From Hydractinia symbiolongicarpus (Eukaryota; Cnidaria; Hydrozoa; Anthoathecata; Hydractiniidae), in assembly GCF_029227915.1 (NCBI RefSeq), contig NC_079888.1, positions 13,191,001 through 13,255,000 of the forward strand: a stretch of DNA of 64,000 nt, in the 5' to 3' direction. The notes below the pieces were generated by a model. The model did not search any database. It worked only from the letters and a program-made list of their open reading frames with translations, and was not told where the DNA came from. The stretch's first letter is position 1. The number at the start of each line of letters is the position of its first letter. The translations under genes were made by a program, and so were the position numbers. Below are positions 52,762-62,825 of the stretch, in pieces.

Positions 52762-53340
52762 AGGCTACGATTTGAGGAAGAGCTTGTCAACCCTAAATTA
52801 TTCTACTCATTTGCTGCCACCTTTACGGACATCAACAATATCAACGTGGACTACCTGACAGTGTCGGATCCTATTCCTGCTAACGGAGGTAAGGATAATC
52901 GGTACATTATAGGCTATCATACACGAGACCTTGTAGTAGACCTCAGGGTAAAGACGCCTAAAGTCTGGTCCCCGCATGGAGTGACTCGATACAACACCAA
53001 TGCTGTACCGGCAATGAGTCTTGATTTTGAAGAATATCCTGATTGGGTTTCGAAGTATAGACAAATCTGATCCAAAATCGAGGAGTTGATATCTGAGCAA
53101 TTGACGACAGAGCCTGTGAAAAAGGACCGTTATGTGAACGCTAAACTCAAATACTACAAGGATGCAATCACAACCAAATTCCATTGTATGCCAGTACCCT
53201 ACGATGTACCCTGCCAAGCCAGTGCCATCCTGGCTATTTCATCGGTGTATGTGCAAGGTAAGAACTACTACCCTCAGGTACATATCACGGAATGCCGGTA
53301 TAAGGACTTTAAACAAGAGTGGTTGCTGAGTGAGGATTAA
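52762..53340 (+). pseudogene. 190-residue conserved protein (copy D)
   Basis: The ATG is AGG (AAGAGGCTACGATTTGAG), and one Trp codon is TGA at about 53068-53070. Otherwise full length and in one frame, with DYLTVSDPIPANGGKDN and the end LLSED. The least damaged long copy of this family. Confidence 0.65.
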
Positions 53341-53416
53341 AAACCATGCATTTCATAGGTCTATAGGGCCAATAAAATATATAAAATCAAGGCTTATACT
53401 CAGGTGGGGACTCTGG

Positions 53417-54028
53417 GTACCGCTTACATACTGCACAGATTGAAGTTTTTTTAAAAATTCTTGCCTCCCTTCTTCTCGACCCTTGGCAATTAACTGGGCA
53501 CGTTCCTCTTTAGCAGCATGTACTTATTATATTCCTGTGTGATCAGGGTGAACTCATAGTCGCTGACGACTCCGTTCTCAATGGTTTTTGAGATAAGATC
53601 AATGATAGAATTCAGCTTTGTCTACGCAAGTAGCCTTATGCTTTTAGTCTCATAGTCTCATGCTTTTTAGATTTCACACCCAGCCTCTTCCCGGCGTTCA
53701 GCAGACCGGCCTGACCTATTCCGAAGGCAACAGTGATCCCGCCCATGGCAATAGCCAAGGGTACTCCTATGCCAGAAGCTATGGCTCCTATACCAAGCCC
53801 TGACGTGATAACGCTTATACCTAACAGACCATGGTCCGTATACCCCCCCCAGGTCTCATGAATTTTAAACCTCTTTGCGAGTCTGTTCCGCTCCTTAATC
53901 TCATCCCGCAGGTACTTTTCAATATCCTTAATCTTTTATAGCCTGTAGGCCTGGCTTTTCTCCGGCATATCGGCGCCTTGTGAAGGCGCACTCGGTGAAT
54001 TTGGGTACAGCTTAGCTATATCGCTCAT
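53417..54028 (-). pseudogene. Two-helix membrane protein (copy D)
   Basis: Begins with an ATG directly before the preceding TAA. Frameshifts near 53860 and 53640 and a deletion in the C-terminal helix. The TAG stop is CAG. The hydrophobic glycine-rich pair is preserved. Confidence 0.6.
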
Positions 54029-54677
54029 TTATTCTATAAGCAGATCCATGGTGAGGCCAGTGAACGAAACGTTCTTCTCGTGATGATACGCATCTGTAAC
54101 CATAAACTCGAGGCGATCCGTGGAGCCCTTCAGTGGAAGGTACGTTGGAGTGTCAAAACTCCAGGTTAACATATCCCCCCAAGCGTTTAGTTCCTTAGTG
54201 GGGAGTAAAGTAAGAATTTTAGACTTTTTACTATCTAGCAGGGCATCGCCTTCATCCAACTGGGGACAAACGAGTCTCAATCTTTGGTAAACATCAGTCC
54301 TATAGTATGCATCATAATCACCTTTCATATAGTACTTTTTTGCGAGATCGTAGGGCAGACCTAGGAGCTCCTGCAGGGGTCTATTAATCACAACCAAGTA
54401 CTGACACAGAGCCTGCAGAGTCCATTTTTTAAAACAAACAGTTTGATTTTATCCTCCGCCTGACTGTTCACAATAGCAGCCAAACCCTCAATCCTGCAGA
54501 GGCCGTCCATGATCTTAATTCGATTCACCCTCTGATCGGGTCCTATTTTACGTATGGAACTTCGTTGTCGCAGGTTCAGCCATACGGGTCTGATTTCAGG
54601 GCTATCCTACTATCCTGTCCCAGGTAGTCCTCAAATATCGTGGGCTTTTCGATATCACTAATATACAGTTTCTTCAT
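54029..54677 (-). pseudogene. KKLY/KQLY-family protein (copy D)
   Basis: Starts MKKLYISDIEKPTIFEDYLGQD. Frame breaks near 54590 and 54400; the C-terminal 122 codons are open (LLGLPYDLAKKYYMKGDYDAYY … LNAWGDMLTWSFDTPTYLPL … FTGLTMDLLIE). Best view of the C-terminal half of the family. Confidence 0.6.
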
Positions 54678-54703
54678 CCCTTTCTTGTTAGAAGAAAAGG
54701 ATG
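54675..54703. promoter_or_regulatory. Divergent start palindrome (copy D)
   Basis: CAT and ATG of two divergent genes are 23 bp apart; between them TTTCTTGTTAGAAGAAAAGG. TTCATCC / GGATGAA arms match 15534-15560. GTTAGAAGA is shared with the capsid divergent promoter at 57158-57190. Confidence 0.6.
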
Positions 54704-55915
54704 AATATGTACTCATACAACCCCATGGCAAAGTACAAAAGCAACAGGGGAGAGTGGCCACTAGGTGTAACCAACCTGGAACATCGACGGACTGGCATAT
54801 TTCTGTTGCATTCCCCGAGTTTACAAAATATGCCATAAAAATTCCTACTAATCTGCTGAATGACCCTGTTAGAGTGGGTTGGACAGGACAAGCGTTGGAC
54901 TACTGGAATATTCAGGTTAAGTTCGCAACCCATTGCGCAACTACGGCATTAGGCATCTCTGCCACGCACATGACGGGCTGGGTACCCGTTGTCAACTCGA
55001 TCTTAAAATTTCACGTCTATTACCACATGCGTCGTATTCTGGCAAGAATGAAGGTCCCCATGCCTTACGATGATGGGCTTTCTCAGTATAAAATCCCCTA
55101 TTCCACCTCAGGATATGCGCAGGTATGTCGCGAATACGGCGCTAACCCAATTAGCCTGTACAAATTCAAGGCTGTCATGTCCTCATTGACAAATGGTAGA
55201 TGGTGGCCCCAAATCGATGGCGATTGGGCAAAGTTCATTATACCGACAAGTCAGGGTTTGACATCGGAAAGCCTGACCAAGCTAAGCGAGATTATCAGTG
55301 TTTACGTGGTCTTATTGCTAGGATCGCAAGCAGGGGCCAAAGCATCCCTGATCGGATCCGGTGCAGACAACTACACAGCAAGTCAAATTTTATTGCAAAA
55401 ATCTGAAGCAATGATCCAACGTCTGGAAAATTTGGGGCATGACATCACGGAATTTCAAAAAGTACTTCAATATGCCAGAACACCGGTGAATTTTGCCGTC
55501 ATGCCTAGCGTACGCATGTTGCCCTTAGACATGAACTTGCGCATAGGTAAAATTGTAGGGTATAATAACAATATTTTGATCGCACCTGCCAATGTAAATG
55601 TGGGGGTACAGGTTGATGTGAATAACAAGCCTATTCATACGGAGAGGACTATCAAACCACCTCCAAAGCATACTGTTGAAATACCTACACATACCACACC
55701 CCAGAGCATGTTACCAAAACACCTGTACATACTACACCCCCTAGGCATACCGATCATACTATACAGGCTATGTCATCTATACCTCCCAGGCATGCTACGC
55801 CTCCTTTACATCCTCCTGATCAACCTCCACAAAACCAGCATGAGGATACCAAGGCCGCACTGATCACGACCGGGGTAGGAATCATCATTGCCTACATATG
55901 GCTTAAAAAAAGGCC
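54701..55915 (+). pseudogene. NLEH protein (copy D)
   Basis: Starts MNMYSYNPMAKYKSNRG. A shift near 54790 leads into an almost 350-codon open frame through LDYWNIQVKFATHC, RWWPQIDGDWAKFIIP and LRIGKIVGYNNNILIAP. Another shift in the Pro/His repeats near 55690 precedes the final PPQNQHEDTKAAL and IIIAYIWLKK anchor. Only two main breaks, so the family architecture is clear. Confidence 0.65.
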
Positions 55916-57157
55916 TATTTCTTTCCAACATATACCACGACAAGCCAAATGGCAGCCGCAATTGCCATGTACAGATGCCTGGCCGCATATTCGACAACTG
56001 TTGCCGCTACCCTGAGAAAGAACGAGACTATGGTACCCATAATACAGGATAATGCAGCACCTGCTTTACCTGCCAGGTATTTGAGGAATTTACCCAATCG
56101 TTCCAGCTGTTTCTCTACAACCCCTTCCCCGCGGCACCTCCAGCTGCACCTCCTGTAACCGCGAGCACGAGAGTGATTATCAGTAAACCAATAGCAGAGA
56201 CGATACCCGCTATGGATATACCCTGCTCTTTGAAGAGGATCTTTAGCTTTTCAAACAAAGACGTGTCATCTCCGGCAATTTTCATCAACGTTTCCTTGAT
56301 GATCTTCAGCTGGCTGTAAATCTGGGAGGAAAGTAAGCCATGAGCATCCTGTGTAGCCTCTTTTAAATCGTTCAATTTTTCAATTGTTTCCTCAAGCTTT
56401 GCTATTTCCCTCTCAAGATTAGCCCTTTGTCCTTCGTCTACTTCGGCTTTGTGCTTCTCGAGTTCTTTCTCCCTGGCCTCTGCCTTGCTAATCTGGCCAT
56501 CATATAAGATCATCTTGCTTTTCAAGTCCTTGAAGTTACCCCTTATAGTCTGTGCTGCTTGGTTAAACCCTCTTATTTCACGTTCAGTGAGAACTTCATC
56601 AGTACCACCAAATGAAGGTTTTTGGATAAGGCTCTCCGTTGCATCTACAAATTCCTCTATCAATTCCATCGAAATGATATCATCATCCAAAATGTCATCA
56701 ACCTTTTGCCCAAGTGCCTGGGCTGCTGCCTTAACCCTGTTGGGTGTAGTAACATAGTCGGGAAAACCCAGGGCTTGCACGAGATCTGCCTTCAATCTCT
56801 TGATCATCTGTCTAGCAGCTTGCAACACACCCTTATCTTGTGTAATTAATGCCGTAAGGTCTACATCGTTGAAAAAAAGACGTTTTCCTTTCACCCTAAA
56901 CTCGTCATAAGGTATCGGAATAGGCTTCCCTAGCCTCGGATCCTGACTAAGACGTTCGTAAAGGTCGTCAACCTTTGATTTTAGTAGTGTTTGCTTCTGC
57001 TCTGACAGGCCACACCCCGGGACACCGGTTATTCTCCTGACGTTGAAGGCCCTGATGTTGCCAGGGGTTTTGGAAGTTTCTGCGTAGTATCATCGGGTTG
57101 ATCATCCCTCCCACCCTCATCGAAAAGATCGTGATCAAATATTGGATTAGTTGGCAC
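55915..57157 (-). pseudogene. Coiled-coil membrane protein (copy D)
   Basis: The start is GTG (ATG in copy C). A 259-codon open stretch covers KGKRLFFNDVDLTALITQD, VRALGF-type block, the coiled coil and GISIAGIVSAIGLLIITLV. A frameshift near 56115 separates the C-terminal hydrophobic part (ALSCIMGTIVSFFLRVAATVV), and others lie near 56920. Confidence 0.65.
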
Positions 57158-57190
57158 TTTGTTAGAAGATTTCCCTTATATATAATAAAC
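57158..57190. promoter_or_regulatory. 33-bp divergent promoter, coiled-coil / capsid (copy D)
   Basis: TTTGTTAGAAGATTTCCC followed by TTATATATAATAAAC touching the capsid ATG. Best-preserved statement of the arrangement, with GTTAGAAGA and TATAATAAA both perfect. Confidence 0.6.
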
Positions 57191-58300
57191 ATGAGTGCAT
57201 TTAGAACGACGCTAGACCCATGTGTGGAGACGAAGCAGCTCTTCGGTATCAAAGGCCGGAAACAGAAGGTTCAGATAAGCCACATACCAAGCACAATAAA
57301 CCAAAATGAAGATCTGCATGTGGATATCCCAAACATGCCGCAGAATGATGTCATTTTTCCAGGCAGTCTCAAGCTAATACTTAACAACAATAACAACTTT
57401 ATCCCAGACGGTATCAACCCGAACGACGGAACTATCAGGGCCTTACAGGTCAAGGCCAGCGACCACGTTGGCTCGGACGAGGAGAAGGCGATTGTTGCCG
57501 CGTATGGGAACACTTTGTGCGTGCACTTGGGCAAAATGTTTGAGTTGGCCAGAGATCTACCCTTCTATCAAGCGGGATTATACGATAGGCTGCAGTTTGT
57601 CCTACATTTCGCGGCATATGCCGATGTGATCAAAGATGCAGGGACGGCGGGCTCGGGAAGCACGGCGGCCAAGGCTGCCGATGCCGCATACAAAATCACC
57701 AACAGGCTGGAGTTTGACAAGATCACTCACGAGGGTCTCGCGAGAGCCATGATGTCAAGGTATGCAAGATTTACCCTGCCCTACGAACGCATACTCCGTA
57801 GCAAGGTGGTGAAAATGAAAAAGGCTGACACCTCATACAACCTCCAAATCGACACTCCTGCGAAGAGTCTCAAGGGTATTTTGCTGCTCTTTATAGACCC
57901 CGGGAAAGTGAAGGCCTATGCTGGTGTGAATGAGGTCTTTTACAATCCGAAAAATGAGAAGATTAGTGTCACCGTGGAGGGAGAGCTTAATGAACTGTAT
58001 AGCCACGCCATGTTTCCCAAGGACCACCTCGAACTGATCGTGAACGTTCTCGGTAGCCACGATAGCAATGTCACCATCGGCCAATTCTTCAATGAACAAT
58101 ACGCCCTGTTTATCGACTTCTGAACCTCCCCCGACGATACCCTACATGGCTCCAGAAGACCCCTACAATGCCTTAGTGATGGCATTACCCTCGATATGAC
58201 AAAAAAGGCTGATGGGACCGGGGAATTTAGGTGTGTTTACCTCCTGCAGGACGCGCAGCTGAACATCTTAGATGGTAGGTTTCATAGCGTGGAGTACTAA
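57191..58300 (+). pseudogene. Major-capsid-like protein with in-frame deletion (copy D)
   Basis: Starts MSAFRTTLDPCVETKQ. After FPGSLKL about 70 residues are missing in frame (the TGTNTKRT to FDRDNN segment) and replaced by an Asn-rich join. Then open to a TGA at about 58123, beyond which the natural end can be read (…DGRFHSVEY) with one more small deletion. Confidence 0.7.
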
Positions 58301-58308
58301 TGACCAAA

Positions 58309-58341
58309 ACTCGTGTTTGTCGTCCAAGGGCAAAAGCGAGT
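58309..58341 (+). promoter_or_regulatory. Start-proximal hairpin, zinc-ribbon gene (copy D)
   Basis: Weakened version of the 14-base hairpin: ACTCGTGTTTGTC against GGCAAAAGCGAGT with two G-U type pairs and one mismatch, followed by CAAT and ATG. Confidence 0.5.
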
Positions 58342-58345
58342 CAAT

Positions 58346-59170
58346 ATGGAAAACAAGAGCTGCTCAAAATGTAACAAGAGTCTTTTGCTAGATTTATTTA
58401 GGGTGCTGGGAAATGGTCAAACTACAAAGACATGCATCAAATACCTGGATAAAATGAAAGCGTCACGGGAACGTAACAAATGCCCTCATGGTAGGCGAAG
58501 ATCAGAGTGTAAAGACTGTGGGGGGAGTCAAATATGCCACCATCAAAGGGTGAGGGCCTATTGTAAAAAATGCAGGGGCAGTCAGGTTTGTCCCCATCAA
58601 AGGCAGAGGTCCTTCTGCAAAGACTGCAAGGGCAGTCAGATTTGTCATCATGAAAGGATGAGATCTCGGTGTAAAGAATGCAAGGGTAGTCAAATCTGCC
58701 AGCATGAATGGAGGAGAGCTTGCTGTAAAGAATGCAAGGGTAGTCAAATTTGCCAGCATGAAAGGAGGAGAGCTTGCTGTAAAGAATGCAAGGGTAGTCA
58801 GATATTCCCTCATGAAAGGATAAGGTATCGCTGCAAGGAATGCAAGGAATGCAAGAAGAGCAAGCAGCCGGAGGGAACCAGAAGCTGCCCAAAGTGTAAA
58901 AAAGTGTTGGCCCTAGATGCATTTAGAGTGCTGGGAAATGGAAAGACGGCAACAAGTTGTATATGTTGCCTAGATAAAAAGAAAGCGTCACTAAAACGTA
59001 ACAGATGACCCCATGATAGGCGGAGATCCCAGTGTAAGGAATGCGGTGGTAGAGATATATGCCAGCATGAAAAAAGGAGGGCCTATTGTAAGGACTGTAA
59101 GGGCAGTCAGATTTGCGAGCATGAGAGACAGAGGGCTTGCTGCAAAGACTGCAAGAAGAGCAAACAATAA
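58346..59170 (+). pseudogene. Zinc-ribbon repeat protein (copy D)
   Basis: Longest version: MENKSCSKCNKSLLLD module, six 18-residue zinc repeats in a row, SCPKCKKVLALD, CICCLDKKKAS, then a TGA (Cys codon TGC changed, about 59007) and two more repeats. Two neighbouring repeats at 58670-58790 are almost identical in DNA, a sign of recent 54-bp duplication. Four or five paired cysteine/histidine sets per block suggest zinc binding; nucleic-acid binding is inferred. Confidence 0.65.
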
Positions 59171-59475
59171 ATAGCTACAATATCTATTATTGTAGCAGGT
59201 GCGGCCATAAATGCCCAAGCCTTTTCAGGGACAAATTTACTATTTAGCAAACTTGCAGGACATGGTGAGGCAGAAAGGAAAAGACATGATAGGTCGATGG
59301 AACAACTACAAGCAGCCCTAGAAAAGTGGGTACAAGATCGACAAGTCAAATTTGACTGGTTCGCTGAACAGCGGGAGATGCAGCTCAAGGATGGTAAAAG
59401 CCTCCACGAGTTGGACGATGAGATGTACAGGTACTATATCGCTTCAGACAAAAAAGCCCGCAATTGAAAGATTTT
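59171..59475 (+). pseudogene. 135-residue membrane protein, truncated (copy D)
   Basis: The ATG is ATA. The N-terminal hydrophobic part and charged middle (KWVQDRQVKFDWFAEQ) are open to ASDKKARN. Then a stop and a deletion join it to the middle of the integrase gene, removing its C-terminal hydrophobic segment. Confidence 0.6.
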
Positions 59476-59487
59476 TACGTACGCTCT

Positions 59488-60275
59488 AATTTCTCCGGCA
59501 TATCAAAGGCCCGAAACGTATAGACTACCCTCATTTTACCGTCACATCACCGAATGAGATGCATCAGTTTGATCTACTATACATGCCCCATGATCGGGTA
59601 TATGGCAATACGTACAAGTACATCCTGACAGGTATTGATGTAGGCTCGAGATATAAGGTAGCAAGGCCCCTGCGCAGCAAAAAAGCTAGCGAAGTCGCGG
59701 AGATGATTGGTTCTGAACTCAAATCCGATGTAACGAAGTTGCTGGAGTATAAGGGGGTTGAGATCAAGCGGGCCAACACCAAATATCACCATACATTTAC
59801 AGCCTTTGTAGCGTCGTACAACAAGGTACTTGCAGAAAGGCTCTTCAAGCCTCAGGATGCGCTGGAGTTGTTATCTGGGGAGATGTCAAGCATTTGGGTC
59901 AAACACTACTTGTATACTATCGTCAAAAGTCTTAACAATGCCAAGACTGCCATGATAAACATGTAACCGAACAAGGCGATCAAGCTGGATGAGATACCGC
60001 TCGCGAAAAGCGAAGAATATCCCTAGGAGAGACCCTTACCTGAGGATGGTTTGTACTTGTATTTGCTACAACCAGGAGAAGAGCATGGTGACTCTAAAAG
60101 ACGCGCTACAGATGTTTTCTGGCGTAGGAAAATGTGTAGGTTGGATCGTATTGTATCGGGTAGCCGCGTTTTATACTACTTAAAGGATGGTCCTGATCGT
60201 AGCTTCGTCTCAGAGGAACTCATGCTTATTCCGGAGGATGTTGAAGTACCTCCAGAGGGTGTTAAAGAGTGGTAG
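59488..60275 (+). pseudogene. DD35E integrase, N-terminus and core deleted (copy D)
   Basis: Starts at the HIKGPKRIDYPHF region. First Asp block QFDLLYMPHD is present. The segment with the second Asp is deleted (EMIG joins SELKSDV) and the Glu is Ala (FVASYN). The complete C-terminus is kept: RLDRIVSGSRVLYYLKDGPDRSF to the end PPEGVKEW. Stops near 59965 and 60025. Confidence 0.75.
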
Positions 60276-60295
60276 ACACCCTCAATTTTACCTAT

Positions 60296-60327
60296 AATTC
60301 TTACTACTTACAATAGTAGTAAGAATT
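60296..60327. terminator. Perfect 13-bp hairpin between convergent integrase and BRO genes (copy D)
   Basis: Arms AATTCTTACTACT and inverse around TACAAT. No sequence similarity to the hairpin at 31559 but the same place next to the BRO 3' end. Confidence 0.5.
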
Positions 60328-61129
60328 AGCGTCTGCCTAGTTATCTGATGATCATATAGGCCATCGCGAGTAAGTCAATAAGTCCAAAATGGTTCACATA
60401 ATGCTCCACATGTCCATCTTCTTCAAACCTATTATAGGTGTGTATGCCGTTGGGATTGTCGATCACAACAATCTCTTTGGATTTTGGATAGTTGTCCCTG
60501 AACCATGTCCTTTTGGTAGGAAGAATACGTCTTTGAACACGCGCACAGTTGTAGGGCAGATGATGATACTCGTCATTGTCCCGCGAGGTATGTTTCTGTA
60601 TATCATGATGACGTTGTCCTTGCCGGGATCTTGGGCATGCGGTACATACCGTTCCCTAAGTGTTTCTACTTGTTGCTGTAGCTCCTAAATACCATGAGCT
60701 GACTATCTCTATCGTCCAGATCATTCTCAAGAATGGCAATGTTAATATCCGTATCCTGGAGGGCTTGATGCTGCTTCTCAAGTTCGTCCTGTAATTTTTT
60801 CACACCTGCCCGGGCTAACCATTTGATAACCCTTACAGCCTTAGGCTTTTTTGACCTACGCACAATTTCCAACGCACCCTCGAGTGTGACAAAGACATCA
60901 TGCCCATTTTTCCCTCCCCCTAGCATACCTGACCGGGGGCATTTCGGAGATGACCCGCTGGAGCCTACTATTTCGGATCTGGTAGATATGAACGATGAGG
61001 CTATCACCTTATTTCTAACCTTTTCGATACCCAAAACCGTCCTAAATCGGCGCGTTTAAACATAGGTTGATCCTGGTTGTTGGACAGGGTTTCAATGGCT
61101 CCTGTGCTGAACATAACTTGCGACGACAT
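60328..61129 (-). pseudogene. BRO-like protein (copy D)
   Basis: Starts MSSQVMFSTGAIETL, has QPMFKRADLGRF and GIEKVRNKV (BRO-N first half), a frame break near 61030, then HDVFVTLEGALEIV and KAVRVIKWLARAGVKKL (second half), a coiled coil, and a C-terminal domain broken near 60690. The N-terminal third differs from the B copy although the first four residues and the C-terminal domain agree. Confidence 0.6.
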
Positions 61130-61170
61130 CTTTCTATATACCAATGCTTGGCCGGAGGATTTCACCACGG

Positions 61171-61736
61171 TCACTCGAGAATCTTCCAAGTCCTAGGATG
61201 TTTCAATCTTACATACAAGCATGCATGCTTGGATTTTTTCAATTCAGCCTTGACATCATCCCAATCGGGGATCAAATTCGTCTCCTCATCGATTAGACAC
61301 ATGTCACTGCGTTCATTAGGGTACCACAAAACAAGGCGTTCTTCTGCCTCCTCGTGAGTAGACAAAGCCTATGTTTCCTATGTCTTCCCGAAATAGACAA
61401 TTCAAGTAGGGATTGTCGACGCTTGTCGAGGCTTTCATCGGCTATGACGTCGTCAACTATGAAGAGACTTTCTTCACCCGCCAGCAATGAGGAGAGTTTT
61501 TTGATCCATTCAAACAACTCTTCTCCAGGATCTATCAGGAACACATAATTATCCTTCCAGAGCGAGGCCCTCTCTAAATAGGTGGTATTCTACCGTATAG
61601 TCGGGCACAAAATGATGATGTTGTGATAGTGTCTTTTATACTAGTTCTCGAGTAGATTCAAAACGCGTTGCGTCTTGCCACAAGAAGTAGGGTCTGTGAA
61701 GATTGCCGTGCACGGATCCTTCACAATGTCTAACAT
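61171..61736 (-). pseudogene. A32/FtsK-type packaging ATPase (copy D)
   Basis: ATG in AATAAAATG. Walker A reads DPTSCGKT (first Gly changed to Asp). Walker B LFIVDDV and SGRHRKHRLCLLT follow, then a shift, RLVLWYPNERSD, and KHPRTWKILE. Stops near 61590 and 61640. Adjacent to BRO, as in copy C. Confidence 0.75.
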
Positions 61737-61789
61737 TTTATTCAATAGTTGCTCCACTTCCTGTCGTGAATTTTAGGGTACAGGGTAAC

Positions 61790-62243
61790 CACGGCTTGAA
61801 CAAATCAGTGCACCGCTATGATTATTCGCCAAAGATCCCCGACAGGCAAGGCAGAGCTTGGTATTTTGGGTCTTACATTCGAGGGGTAGCGGAGTATACT
61901 AAACTTTCCTTGTAGACACCGCAATGCCCTGCAATATCTCTGGATGAGCAGTGCCTTTTCCAGATCCTCTTTGATAAGTTTGGCGTACTGGGATATAATG
62001 TTGTATGTGAGCAGAGTGTAAAGAAGTAGGTAATTCTCATCCTGTTTAAGCCCTTTAATTTTCCTGTCAATAGTAAGGGGTCTACTTCGTAGTCAACGTC
62101 TTTGATGTCCTTGCATTTGGTACGCCGCTTACCCTTCGCTTTATCCAGACAGCTTATACAACTCTTGGTTCTGCCATTGCCCCTAATCTTAAACCTGTCC
62201 AGGGGATGCAGATTTTTGCATTTTAGGCATTTCTTTTACATTT
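61790..62243 (-). pseudogene. Zinc-ribbon protein with helical C-terminus (copy D)
   Basis: N-terminal module CLKCKNLHPLDRFKIRGNGRTKSCISC readable in one frame without a clear ATG, then DYEVDPLLLTG, DENYLLLYTLLTYNIIP and a basic, hydrophobic tail up to SSALPVGDLWRIIIAVH. Longer than the copy C version because that one has a stop after NIIP-like residues. Confidence 0.55.
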
Positions 62244-62574
62244 ACTATCCATTTGTTCGCCTTGTGTATTGCCTTGGCAACCTCGGCGAGCGTCGGCTGC
62301 CTGCCGGTTTCCACATACTTGAACGGTATCTTATGGTGAACGTGCAAATGCTCGTAGAGCTCCCAGGTATAACCCTCGGAGAACCGGGCTCAACCTCTAC
62401 AGATAGTCATGAGCTCATAGAGAGGGTGGAAGTCGGTGCGTACGTGCCTCCCCTTTGACATTTTCTTTCCAGTTAGGCACCATATGCATGTCTTTGTAGT
62501 TTGACATTTCCTTTGATCTTGAAATTGTCTAGGGTTAAAAGGCGTTTGCATCTCTGGCACTTGGTTCCTTCCAT
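62240..62574 (-). pseudogene. Small zinc-ribbon HNH nuclease (copy D)
   Basis: MEGTKCQRCKRLLTLDNFKIKG, a one-base loss near 62505, CIWC-type module, then the HNH-like core YEHLHVHHKIPFKYVETG, PTLAEVAKAIH. The core is intact here, unlike copy C, but a stop and the frameshift precede it. Confidence 0.6.
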
Positions 62575-62575
62575 A

Positions 62576-62603
62576 TTTCTATTTGCCTAGGGGCAAATAA
62601 AAA
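62576..62603 (-). promoter_or_regulatory. Start-proximal hairpin, small HNH gene (copy D)
   Basis: Twelve-base arms with one G-U type pair (TTTCTATTTGCC / GGCAAATAAAAA), loop TAGG. Compared with 33682-33710 one T-A pair has become C-G, a compensating change. Confidence 0.6.
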
Positions 62604-62776
62604 TTATCATTATTAGCAAAAAGCCTGCCATGGGGGCACTTTGTACGCCTCCTTGACTCCTTGGCTACATTCAGGCATTTGATGCATATTTTTGTCAGTT
62701 GACCATTTCCCTTGATTCTAAAATTGTCCAAAGAAAGATAGTGCTTACATTTTTGACATCTATTGGCCTCCTCCAT
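62579..62776 (-). CDS. Truncated zinc-ribbon protein (copy D)
   Basis: 65 codons: MEEANRCQKCKHYLSLDNFRIKG and CIKCLNVAKESRRRTKCPHGR, the N-terminal modules of the HNH gene at 28955, then an abrupt change to unrelated residues (LFANNDNF) at the hairpin of the next gene. A third zinc-gene position in the element, absent from copy C. Confidence 0.55.
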   Translation of the reverse strand: MEEANRCQKCKHYLSLDNFRIKGNGQLTKICIKCLNVAKESRRRTKCPHGRLFANNDNFYLPLGK

Positions 62777-62780
62777 ATTG

Positions 62781-62811
62781 ACTCGTTTTTGTCCTTAGGA
62801 CAAACACGAGT
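62781..62811 (-). promoter_or_regulatory. Start-proximal hairpin, truncated zinc-ribbon gene (copy D)
   Basis: Fourteen-base arms with one mismatch (ACTCGTTTTTGTCC against inverse of ACTCGTGTTTGTCC), loop TTA, then CAAT and the ATG on the minus strand. Same family as 28918-28950. Confidence 0.6.
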
Positions 62812-62825
62812 TTTTATTGGACGCT

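Noticed and set aside
58437-58922. 161-codon minus-strand frame over the zinc-ribbon gene
   Set aside because: Repeats in the DNA keep both strands open; only the plus strand shows the cysteine/histidine pattern shared between copies.
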